Numbered from the stretch's first letter, positions 1-5,235 are shown. The stretch is 5,299 nucleotides of DNA from an uncultured Mycoplasma sp. (GCA_947388575.1 CANDSI010000094.1:1-5299), one strand, 5' to 3'. Translations and numbers: made by a program. Notes: a model not told the origin generated them from the letters alone.

Positions 1-29
1 TTGTTATTCTATCATATATTGCTAATAAA

Positions 30-668
30 TCAAGAGGAAAAAGTTCTTTTTCTTGTATATGCTTGCTGATATCTTTTTAAAAAGTCCTCTAATTCAGGAT
101 ATTTTTCTATTAGGCTTTCAATAATATTAATAATGTTATTTTCTTCATTTAATATGTGGCTAATATATGGTGGGAAAATAAGAGGTTTATTGTTAATGCT
201 ATGTAAATTATTTATTCTATTTAATAAGTTAAATAAGAAGGCTTCAATACTTGCAATTGAAAGAGTTGAGATTTGTTTTTCTTCTAAACAGGCTTTTTCT
301 ATATTTGCTGTTATGATATGTTCTAAATAATAGCTACCAGAGTTTATTGTTAGATAATATCCTTCATTGATATGTGTGGAATTTGGTATTAATATTTGAT
401 AGCTTATGGTACCTGTTATTTCATTGTTACTTGATATGGTTAAACTTCCTGAAAAATATGTTTTTGAGTTTAAATTATATGAAAAAGACATATATCTATT
501 ACTATTATTAACTTTTTTCTTAAATTCGAGTCTTCTTTTAAAATTTTTTTCCTGTCCCTCTACTAAGTGGATAAGTGTTAGTACATTATCTGTATGCAAA
601 AAGATTTTTGTATCATTTTCTTTTATAGATAAAAATTCGCCATTGTATAATATACTTACTTCCTTCAT
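30..668 (-). CDS. Hypothetical protein, 212 aa, unrecognised
   Basis: I do not recognise this protein. No signal peptide, transmembrane segment or catalytic motif is visible, so it looks cytoplasmic. Residues 1-120 alternate short hydrophobic and polar stretches typical of beta strands, many rich in Tyr/Ser/Asn. Residues 121-200 look helical (around IEAFLFNLLNRI, then NIIESLIEKYPELEDFLKRY), followed by a short basic tail, TRKR. A two-part beta-plus-helical architecture is therefore an inference. I chose the ATG at 668 because GGTGGAG lies just upstream (672-678). The in-frame GTG at 677 overlaps that site and has no site of its own. The stop is TGA. It is transcribed divergently from the rpiB-like gene across a 108-bp AT-rich gap. 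I could not find a convincing promoter on this strand: TATTAT and TAGAAT boxes are present but lack a good -35. It probably belongs to a unit continuing leftward out of the window. Confidence 0.75.
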   Translation of the reverse strand: MKEVSILYNGEFLSIKENDTKIFLHTDNVLTLIHLVEGQEKNFKRRLEFKKKVNNSNRYMSFSYNLNSKTYFSGSLTISSNNEITGTISYQILIPNSTHINEGYYLTINSGSYYLEHIITANIEKACLEEKQISTLSIASIEAFLFNLLNRINNLHSINNKPLIFPPYISHILNEENNIINIIESLIEKYPELEDFLKRYQQAYTRKRTFSS

Positions 669-671
669 AAA

Positions 672-678
672 CTCCACC
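672..678 (-). promoter_or_regulatory. Ribosome binding site deciding the start of the left-end gene
   Basis: GGTGGAG on the minus strand lies 3 nt (5 nt if GGTGG is the core) before ATG 668. The alternative GTG at 675-677 falls inside this motif, so ATG is favoured. The spacing is a little short. Confidence 0.5.
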
Positions 679-726
679 CGATAATAATATTCTATAGTAA
701 AGTTTAAGTATAATTGTATTTTTTAT

Positions 727-756
727 TTGTTTTACTTTATTTGCTTTTGGTATAAT
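727..756 (+). promoter_or_regulatory. Sigma-A-type promoter for the rpiB-like gene
   Basis: The -35 is TTGTTT (727-732) and the -10 a consensus TATAAT (751-756), with an 18-bp spacer. TGG immediately before the -10 gives an extended TGn element. The predicted start is near 763, right at the GGAGG ribosome binding site (763-767), so the leader would be only about 14 nt. A second TATAAT at 709-714 would give a longer leader, but no -35 is visible for it. Confidence 0.6.
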
Positions 757-776
757 AATATTGGAGGTTTTTATTT

Positions 777-1226
777 ATGACTATTTATATTGGTGCTGAT
801 TATAGAGGTAGTGATCTAAAAAATAAAATTATTGAATATCTAATTAGTTGTAATCATGAAGTAGCAGATCCTTTTAATGATGAGAGGGAAGCCAATGATT
901 TTACTAATGTCGCATTTCCAATAGCAGAAATGGTAAGAGATAATGATTCTTCACTTGGTATTCTTATTTGTTGTTCTGGAAGTGGTGTGTGTATTGCTGC
1001 CAATAAAGTGAAAGGTATTAGATGTGTTAGAGCTGCAACAGTTCAGGATGCTTTTTTAGGAAGAGATCATGATGGAGCAAATATTTTGGCTCTGGGGAGT
1101 GAGATTACTCCAGATATAAATTTTGTTAAAGATATTATAGATTCTTTTATAAATACTCCAATGCCAACTTTAGAAAGAAGAATTAAAAGATTTGAACAAA
1201 TTAAGAAATATGAGGAAGAAAATTAA
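777..1226 (+). CDS. rpiB: RpiB/LacA/LacB-family sugar-phosphate isomerase
   Basis: The 149-residue protein matches the usual size and layout of ribose-5-phosphate isomerase B, a cytoplasmic enzyme that interconverts ribose 5-phosphate and ribulose 5-phosphate in the pentose phosphate pathway. Visible hallmarks are IGADY near the N-terminus, LICCSGSG (63-70), IAANKVKGIR (73-82), RDHDGANILALGS (96-108) and a C-terminal arginine pair R134/R138, spaced like the phosphate-binding arginines of E. coli RpiB. By alignment from memory, C65 corresponds to the catalytic cysteine of E. coli RpiB and H98 to the ring-opening histidine. Two departures stand out: the usual His after the first Asp (GxDH) is Tyr9, and the residue after the catalytic Cys, usually Gly, is Cys66. 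Substrate could therefore differ (another aldose phosphate), so the gene symbol is by family. ATG 777 has GGAGG nine bases upstream. The stop overlaps the start of the next gene by one base, so the two are co-transcribed. Confidence 0.85.
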   Translation: MTIYIGADYRGSDLKNKIIEYLISCNHEVADPFNDEREANDFTNVAFPIAEMVRDNDSSLGILICCSGSGVCIAANKVKGIRCVRAATVQDAFLGRDHDGANILALGSEITPDINFVKDIIDSFINTPMPTLERRIKRFEQIKKYEEEN

Positions 1227-1408
1227 TGAGAATTGAAATTTATTTATATACATTTTTTACTTTGATGTCAATTTTTATCTTTAATGGTGTTAATTTTAAT
1301 CAGTTTATGAAGAAAAATAAGGAAATAGAAGCTAAATTGTTAGTTTTATCTCTTAGTTTTGGGCTAAGTTATTTGCTTACAAACTTTGTGATTGATTTTA
1401 TTGGCTAA
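1226..1408 (+). CDS. DUF1146/YwzB-like small integral membrane protein
   Basis: This 60-residue protein has two predicted membrane helices (about residues 5-22 and 36-58) joined by a short polar, lysine-containing loop, NQFMKKNKEIEAK. The second segment, LSFGLSYLLTNFVIDFIG, resembles the conserved end of DUF1146 proteins such as B. subtilis YwzB, small membrane proteins of unknown function in Bacilli (about 75 residues, so this one is short). The family match is from memory of the pattern and is moderately confident. ATG overlaps the rpiB stop as TAATG. GAGG at 1212-1215, inside the 3' end of rpiB, is a usable ribosome binding site about 10 bases upstream, so translation is probably coupled. 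The distal end of this gene also carries the promoter of the next gene. Confidence 0.7.
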   Translation: MRIEIYLYTFFTLMSIFIFNGVNFNQFMKKNKEIEAKLLVLSLSFGLSYLLTNFVIDFIG

Positions 1409-1420
1409 ATGTGATAGAAT
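1392..1420 (+). promoter_or_regulatory. Promoter for the 67-aa gene, inside the DUF1146 gene end
   Basis: The -35 is TTGATT (1392-1397) and the -10 TAGAAT (1415-1420), with an ideal 17-bp spacer and an extended TGA just before the -10. The predicted start is near 1427, giving a leader of about 19 nt with AAGGGG (1433-1437 region) before ATG 1446. The -35 and spacer overlap the last codons of the preceding gene. Confidence 0.65.
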
Positions 1421-1445
1421 ACTTTTCTATGAAAGGGGTTTTATT

Positions 1446-1649
1446 ATGGAACTTAGAGATGAATTAATGGTATTGAAGGAAGCTTTAGCTGCTGCTAAAG
1501 CGCGTCCTATTCTATTTAGAAAAGGCGGAGATGAATTTATTGATGCTGTTTCTAAAATAATGACTTTACCTGCTGCAGATTCTTCATTAATAAATGGAAT
1601 GTATAATACAGAAATATCTGATACAGAAGAAAAACAACCTGTTCGTTAG
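1446..1649 (+). CDS. Small hypothetical protein, 67 aa, unrecognised
   Basis: I do not recognise a family. The first about 40 residues look like amphipathic helices (ELRDELMVLKEALAAAKARP, then a KGGDEFIDAVSKIM segment), and the last 25 are polar and acidic, probably disordered. No membrane segment or signal peptide is visible, so it is likely cytosolic. I chose ATG 1446 because GAAAGGGG (1431-1438) sits about 8 bases upstream. An in-frame upstream ATA at 1392 would start inside the preceding gene, within the promoter, and has no ribosome binding site. The gene has its own extended -10 promoter and a hairpin directly downstream, so it looks like a stand-alone, probably well-expressed transcript. 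It is convergent with prmC, 19 bp away. Confidence 0.7.
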   Translation: MELRDELMVLKEALAAAKARPILFRKGGDEFIDAVSKIMTLPAADSSLINGMYNTEISDTEEKQPVR

Positions 1650-1661
1650 AACTTAAATTAA

Positions 1662-1715
1662 AAAAAGACTATATTTCTATGAATATAAAACGATCATAGT
1701 TATTATAGTCTTTTT
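1662..1715. terminator. Bidirectional terminator between the 67-aa gene and prmC
   Basis: AAAAAGACTATA (1662-1673) is the perfect reverse complement of TATAGTCTTTTT (1704-1715). An inner stem, CTATGA (1677-1682) with TCATAG (1694-1699), extends the hairpin around an 11-nt loop. On the plus strand it ends in a T-run after the 67-aa gene. On the minus strand it ends in T6 after prmC. The structure overlaps the last about 45 bp of prmC coding sequence. Confidence 0.65.
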
Positions 1716-2391
1716 CTATGGTTATTTTAGAATTTGGGAAATAGCATGAAGCTATTTTTTTTATGGCGTTAGATTGAGTGGCTCCTATTTCAAATATTAT
1801 TGAACCATTTTTGTTTAAGTAATTATTTGCAGTAGATAGAATTCTTTCATAAAACTCTAATCCATTATTATTAGCATATAGTGCTATATTAGGCTCAAAT
1901 TTTGTTTCAGGAGAAGTATATTCTTCATATTTAACATATGGTGGATTGGAAATGATACAATCATATTTTTTTGTCGGTCTTTCTTTTAATATATCTAATT
2001 TAAAATAATTTATATTAACATTGTTTTCTAAGGCATTGATATTAGCAACTTTTAAGGCTTCTTCATTAATATCGCAGGCATCTATCTCTAAATTAACTTG
2101 TTTTTTTAAAGAAATAGCAATACAACCGCTTCCGGTACATATATCTATTAATGAACTATAATTCTTATTTTTTAAAAATTTTATAGTTTTATCAACTAAT
2201 AACTCTGTCTCAAATCTAGGTATTAAAACATTTTCATTAACATTTATTTTGGTATTATAAAAGTCTACATATCCAATTAAATATTGAATAGGGTAGTTTT
2301 CTTTTAATTTTTGCTCTATTTCATTAAAATTATTAGGATATAATTCTTTTAGCAATTTTAAATCAGCAGTTCCAATATTATTTAAATTCAT
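1669..2391 (-). CDS. prmC: Release factor glutamine N5-methyltransferase PrmC
   Basis: PrmC (HemK) transfers methyl from S-adenosylmethionine to the GGQ glutamine of RF1 and RF2, increasing peptide release. The 240-residue sequence shows IPRFETE (57-63, usually PRPETE), the SAM-binding loop DICTGSGC (83-90), an acidic residue pair in DACDINEEAL (104-113), the catalytic NPPY (149-152) and FEIG (200-203). The N-terminal helical domain is about 30 residues shorter than in E. coli PrmC (277 aa), although the QYLIG segment before the catalytic domain is kept. I chose ATG 2391 because it overlaps the TGA of the upstream gene as ATGA, a typical coupled junction. A GTG at 2400 is possible and would add three residues, but its ribosome binding site is no better. 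It is the last gene of a unit with the repeat protein and the 98-aa gene, downstream of prfA, whose product is its substrate. Confidence 0.93.
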   Translation of the reverse strand: MNLNNIGTADLKLLKELYPNNFNEIEQKLKENYPIQYLIGYVDFYNTKINVNENVLIPRFETELLVDKTIKFLKNKNYSSLIDICTGSGCIAISLKKQVNLEIDACDINEEALKVANINALENNVNINYFKLDILKERPTKKYDCIISNPPYVKYEEYTSPETKFEPNIALYANNNGLEFYERILSTANNYLNKNGSIIFEIGATQSNAIKKIASCYFPNSKITIEKDYNNYDRFIFIEI

Positions 2392-2684
2392 ATTTCCCAC
2401 ATACTTTCTAAAATATCAAGTTTATATGCTAGATTATCACAAAAATTTTTACCATATCTGTTTTTTAGTATTTCAAATCTATTAATAAAATCATTTACAT
2501 CTAATATAAATAGATCAGTATATAAGCTTAATATATCTTCTATGTAATCAATATTATTTCTTTTTAAATAATTAATTATACTTATTATATTATTAGTATC
2601 TAACTTTAATAATAATTCATTATCATATGTTTCAATTATGTTATTTAAAGCTTCTTTATCAAGTATACTATTTAGATAATCCAT
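2388..2684 (-). CDS. Hypothetical helical protein, 98 aa, between the repeat gene and prmC
   Basis: I do not recognise this gene. The 98-residue product looks entirely alpha-helical, with about four or five helices rich in Leu/Ile/Asn, for example NNIISIINYLKRNNIDYIED and a C-terminal segment ending LDILESMWEI. It has no membrane helix. The alternation of hydrophobic helices with short Asn/Asp turns recalls helical-hairpin solenoids (mTERF-like), as in the upstream neighbour, but this is inference. ATG 2684 is chosen: AGAG lies about 9 bases upstream, while GTG 2690 would sit only 3 bases from it. The start overlaps the 3' end of the repeat-protein gene by 17 bp and the stop overlaps prmC as ATGA, so it is probably co-translated with both. 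Its DNA is extremely AT-rich, about 16% GC over 2401-2640 by hand count. It could alternatively be a remnant or extra N-terminal module of PrmC, but the frames differ. Confidence 0.7.
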   Translation of the reverse strand: MDYLNSILDKEALNNIIETYDNELLLKLDTNNIISIINYLKRNNIDYIEDILSLYTDLFILDVNDFINRFEILKNRYGKNFCDNLAYKLDILESMWEI

Positions 2685-3615
2685 TTTCACGTTCTCTTTC
2701 TACTAACTCTTTTATGTTTACTCCATATCTTTTTAACATAATTGAAGGAGAAACATTAAATAGAGGATTTAATTTACCATCAATTATTACAAGAATATTA
2801 TTTTCTTTCATATAATGATATAATGCTTTAATTTGAATTGGTGATAAACTAAGACAAGTTGGAGTTATATATTTTTCTATTTTTAGTTCTTCCATAGTTT
2901 CAATAACATTTTCTATTTTTGTTATGGATTTATTCCAAATACTTTTAGTTAACAATTTTCTATATAAAGCATTATCCCATATTTTAGATTCTATTATCGC
3001 TCTTACATTTTCAGGATTAGAAATCCAAATAGTTGATGTTAAAAGAGGCTTAAATAATTCTTTTTGATCTTCTGTTAAATTAGATATTATGTCAATTATT
3101 GCTTTTACATCTCTAGGATTAGAATTCCAAATATTTGATGTTAAAAGTGGCATAAATAATTCTTTTTGATCTTCTGGTAAATTAGAGAATATGTCAATTA
3201 CTGCTTTTACATCTCTAGGATTAGAATTCCAAATATTTGATGTTAAAAGAGGCATAAATAATTTTTTTTGATCTTCTGATAAGTTAGAAAATATATCAAA
3301 TATAGCTCTTACATTGTCTGGATTAGAGTGCCAAATATTTGATGTTAGAAGAGGCTTAAATAGCGCCTCTTGCTTTTCTGATAAACTAGAGAATATATCA
3401 AATATCTCTTTTATATTTTCAAGATTAGAATTCCAAATAGTCGATGATAGAAGAGGCAAAAATAATTCTTTTTTCTCTTCTGGTAAATTAAAAAATAGAT
3501 TTAAGATTGCTACTACTTCACTATATTTTCTTTGGTATAATCTTTTACATTTTTGATGCTCTAAACCCTTTTCTTTTAATAATTTATCTATTAATTCATA
3601 TTCATAATGTTTCAT
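2668..3615 (-). CDS. 34-residue tandem-repeat (alpha-solenoid-like) protein, 315 aa
   Basis: I do not recognise a named family. Residues 1-40 are a helical cap. Residues 41-210 are five consecutive 34-residue units whose core reads LFxPLLTSxIWNSNPxxVxAIxDI. Units 3 (109-142) and 4 (143-176) differ at three positions only. A shorter, degenerate sixth unit spans about 211-241. The C-terminal 70 residues contain LSPIQIKALYHYMKENNI and SPSIMLKRYGVNIKEL, which follow the same helix-turn-helix rhythm. Pro near the start of each unit followed by spaced Leu/Ile resembles mTERF-type helical repeats, and the 34-residue period is also that of TALE and TPR repeats. An elongated binding scaffold for nucleic acid or protein is inferred, not shown. 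ATG 3615 has AAGGAG nine bases upstream. The TTG at 3624 abuts that site and is rejected. Its own promoter overlaps the prfA terminator, and it overlaps the next gene by 17 bp. Confidence 0.8.
   Translation of the reverse strand: MKHYEYELIDKLLKEKGLEHQKCKRLYQRKYSEVVAILNLFFNLPEEKKELFLPLLSSTIWNSNLENIKEIFDIFSSLSEKQEALFKPLLTSNIWHSNPDNVRAIFDIFSNLSEDQKKLFMPLLTSNIWNSNPRDVKAVIDIFSNLPEDQKELFMPLLTSNIWNSNPRDVKAIIDIISNLTEDQKELFKPLLTSTIWISNPENVRAIIESKIWDNALYRKLLTKSIWNKSITKIENVIETMEELKIEKYITPTCLSLSPIQIKALYHYMKENNILVIIDGKLNPLFNVSPSIMLKRYGVNIKELVERERENGLSK
2986..3495 (-). repeat. Five tandem 102-bp coding repeats
   Basis: The units in transcription order are 3394-3495, 3292-3393, 3190-3291, 3088-3189 and 2986-3087, each exactly 102 bp and contiguous. 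Units 3 and 4 are near-identical: the plus-strand stretch starting GCTTTTACATCTCTAGGATT occurs at 3101 and again at 3203. The outer units are more diverged, which points to recent internal duplication within an older array. There are no spacers, and the reading frame is kept throughout. Confidence 0.9.
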
Positions 3616-3624
3616 ACAAATCAA

Positions 3625-3630
3625 CTCCTT
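3625..3630 (-). promoter_or_regulatory. Ribosome binding site of the repeat-protein gene
   Basis: AAGGAG on the minus strand lies 9 nt before ATG 3615 and directly against TTG 3622-3624. The spacing fixes the start at ATG 3615. Confidence 0.75.
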
Positions 3631-3640
3631 TTTGCGCTAT

Positions 3641-3669
3641 ATTATATAACAATATAAAAAGAAAAGCAA
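3641..3669 (-). promoter_or_regulatory. Promoter of the repeat gene / 98-aa gene / prmC unit
   Basis: The -35 is TTGCTT (3664-3669) and the -10 a consensus TATAAT (3641-3646), with a 17-bp spacer. The predicted start is near 3634, just before the AAGGAG site. The -35 box lies in the hairpin of the prfA terminator, so terminator and promoter share sequence. This promoter would let prmC be transcribed independently of prfA. Confidence 0.6.
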
Positions 3670-3678
3670 ATGCTTCTC
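3656..3678 (-). terminator. Intrinsic terminator after prfA
   Basis: On the minus strand GAGAAGC (3672-3678) pairs with GCTTTTC (3661-3667), a 7-bp stem with one G-U pair, around an ATTT loop, followed by T5 (3656-3660). The hairpin begins within the prfA stop codon. It is small, so read-through is likely. Confidence 0.6.
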
Positions 3679-4742
3679 TATTCAAATGTTTCTCCAGCTA
3701 ATTTTAATCTTAAGTCTTCTGTTTGTAGGGCTTCAATAACTGGTTCTAATTCTCCATCCATAACTCTATCTAGACTCATAATTGAGAAGTTTATTCTGTG
3801 ATCTGTTACACGATTTTGAGGATAGTTATATGTTCTGATTTTTTCTGAACGGTCGCCTGTACCAATCTTGTTCTTTCTAGCTTCTCCTAATTTTTGTTCT
3901 TCTTTGTTTCTTATTTCATCATTAATTTTAATTTTTAACATATTCATAGCGCGTTCTCTATTTTTTAGCTGACTACGTTCAACTTGGCAAGTAACTGCAA
4001 TTCCAGTTGGTATATGAGTAAGTCTTACTGCAGAATTGGAAGTGTTGACTGATTGGCCACCAGCTCCACTTGAATGATATACATCCATTTTTATATCACT
4101 TTCTTTAAGTTCTATATTTGCAGTTTCAACTTCAGGCATAACTAATACTGTTGCAGTAGATGTATGAACTCGTCCTTGTGTTTCTGTTACAGGTACTCTT
4201 TGAACACGGTGAGAACCACTTTCGTATTTAAGCTTTTTATAAACATCTTCACCTTTAATTAGGATTTCAACTTGAGAATAGCCTCCACTTGTTCCTTCTA
4301 AAGCATGTAATTCTTCGATTTTCCAATTATTTTTCTCTGCATAATATGTGTACATACGATATAAGTCTCCTGCAAAAATATTGGCTTCATCACCACCAGC
4401 GGCTCCTCTGATTTCCATGATAACATTTTTACCATCATTTTCATCTTTTGGTACTAATAAAATTTCTAATTCTTTAGTTAATACTTCCAATTTTTCTTTT
4501 AATGCTTCATATTCCAAAGTAGCCATTTCTTTTAGCTCTTCATCTTTCATTAAAGCTTTAGCATCTTCTATTCCGGCTTCAGTATCCTTATATTCTTGAT
4601 ATTTTTTTACTGTTTCCTCTAAATCGCTAGATTCTTTTGATAAGGTTTTTAATTTATTATAATCACTTATAATATCAGGATTAGTTAACTCAGTTTGGAG
4701 TTCATTAAATTTGTCTACAATGGCGTTTAATCTTTCAAACAT
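3678..4742 (-). CDS. prfA: Peptide chain release factor 1 (RF1)
   Basis: RF1 recognises UAA and UAG in the ribosomal A site and triggers peptidyl-tRNA hydrolysis. The 354-residue protein is full length for the family. It has an N-terminal coiled-coil domain (about 1-100) and the RF-specific region starting IRGAAGGDEANIFAGDLYRM (111-130). The codon-reading tripeptide PVT (184-186, the RF1-type PxT rather than RF2 SPF) is followed by the catalytic GGQ (228-230) in SSGAGGQSVNTSNSAVR. The conserved KIRTYNYPQNRVTDHRI segment (301-317) and a C-terminal helical tail complete it. Q230 is the residue methylated by PrmC, encoded downstream. ATG 4742 is preceded by GAGAGGAAG (4749-4757). TGA stop codons in this window imply an RF2 elsewhere in the genome. 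GC content (about 37% over 3961-4200) is clearly above that of the following two unknown genes. It is transcribed from its own extended -10 promoter. Confidence 0.98.
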   Translation of the reverse strand: MFERLNAIVDKFNELQTELTNPDIISDYNKLKTLSKESSDLEETVKKYQEYKDTEAGIEDAKALMKDEELKEMATLEYEALKEKLEVLTKELEILLVPKDENDGKNVIMEIRGAAGGDEANIFAGDLYRMYTYYAEKNNWKIEELHALEGTSGGYSQVEILIKGEDVYKKLKYESGSHRVQRVPVTETQGRVHTSTATVLVMPEVETANIELKESDIKMDVYHSSGAGGQSVNTSNSAVRLTHIPTGIAVTCQVERSQLKNRERAMNMLKIKINDEIRNKEEQKLGEARKNKIGTGDRSEKIRTYNYPQNRVTDHRINFSIMSLDRVMDGELEPVIEALQTEDLRLKLAGETFE

Positions 4743-4766
4743 ATAATTCTTCCTCTCTAATTATTT

Positions 4767-4794
4767 ATTATATCAAAAACGTTTAAAAAAACAA
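4767..4794 (-). promoter_or_regulatory. Promoter of prfA
   Basis: The -35 is TTGTTT (4789-4794) and the -10 a consensus TATAAT (4767-4772) with TGA just before it (extended -10). The spacer is 16 bp. The -35 overlaps the T-tract and stem of the rpoE terminator. The predicted start is near 4760, just ahead of the GAGAGGAAG ribosome binding site. Confidence 0.65.
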
Positions 4795-4808
4795 ACATTA
4801 ATTGTTTG
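4785..4808 (-). terminator. Intrinsic terminator after rpoE
   Basis: On the minus strand CAAACA (4803-4808) pairs with TGTTTG (4792-4797) around a 5-nt loop (4798-4802) that contains the rpoE stop codon, followed by T7 (4785-4791). The 6-bp stem is weak, so termination is probably partial. Confidence 0.55.
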
Positions 4809-5235
4809 CTTCTTCTTCATCTACGTCAATTACTACTAAATCTTCTAAATCATCATCAGGTAAATCATCATCATTGTCAGCATCATAGAAGATATCTGTT
4901 TCCTCTTCTTCCTCTGCTTCATTAATTGTTTCTTCAACGTCTATGATTGTTTCTTCATCATCTTCATCGTCTATTATAACTTCTGGATTGTGTAATTCTC
5001 TTAGGTCCCATGAACCATCTTCTAACATAATAAATCTTTTATCTGTTGTAAGAAGTTCAAAGAAATCAGCGATTTTGGCTTCATATTCAGCTTCACTTAA
5101 ATTTAAGGCATCACATACACTTTTAAATAATACATTTATTTTTTCGGCTTTTTTATTTTCATTTAAGATGATGTAAGCTATATCATCATAATTCATAGTT
5201 TCTAATTCTTCTTTTGATATATCAGTTAATTTCAT
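4798..5235 (-). CDS. rpoE: DNA-directed RNA polymerase delta subunit
   Basis: Delta is an accessory RNA polymerase subunit of Bacilli and relatives. It speeds enzyme recycling, reduces non-specific DNA binding and makes initiation sensitive to the initiating nucleotide concentration. The 145-residue protein has the two-part family layout. Residues 1-83 form the folded HARE-HTH-like domain (MNYDDIAYIILNENKKAEKI near the start, DKRFIMLEDGSWDLRELH at the end). Residues 85-145 are a disordered tail with 33 Asp/Glu of 61 and no Lys or Arg. It is shorter than the 173-residue B. subtilis protein, mainly in the tail. ATG 5235 has AAGGAGA (5242-5248) seven bases upstream. In many Bacilli the neighbour is pyrG; here the next gene is prfA. 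It should not be confused with the Gram-negative sigma-E gene, which has the same symbol. Confidence 0.95.
   Translation of the reverse strand: MKLTDISKEELETMNYDDIAYIILNENKKAEKINVLFKSVCDALNLSEAEYEAKIADFFELLTTDKRFIMLEDGSWDLRELHNPEVIIDDEDDEETIIDVEETINEAEEEEETDIFYDADNDDDLPDDDLEDLVVIDVDEEEANN

Noticed and set aside
1..29. Terminator after the left-end gene
   Set aside because: The 29 bases downstream of its stop show no hairpin plus T-run.
2388..2684. The 98-aa gene as the missing N-terminal part of PrmC, split by a frameshift
   Set aside because: PrmC here is about 30 residues short at its N-terminus, so a split was considered. However, the junction is a clean ATGA overlap, the 98-aa sequence shows nothing like the PrmC N-terminal helices, and it is far longer than the missing piece. 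Not excluded, but disfavoured.
2986..3495. CRISPR-like repeat array
   Set aside because: The 102-bp units are contiguous with no spacers, diverge gradually and stay in one reading frame, so this is a protein repeat.
2986..3495. TALE-type base-recognition code
   Set aside because: The 34-residue period matches, but there is no TALE-like sequence or di-residue signature. Reading a code from the variable positions would be speculation.
3314..3556. Plus-strand open frames opposite the repeat gene, and similarly opposite prfA (4348-4599), rpoE (4943-5176) and the left-end gene (133-330, 406-684)
   Set aside because: They lie antisense to well-supported genes, lack good ribosome binding sites, and have the low-complexity Ser/Phe/Leu composition expected from the reverse of AT-rich coding DNA.
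3613..3624. TTG 3624 as the start of the repeat protein
   Set aside because: It directly abuts AAGGAG with no spacing, whereas ATG 3615 has a 9-nt spacer.
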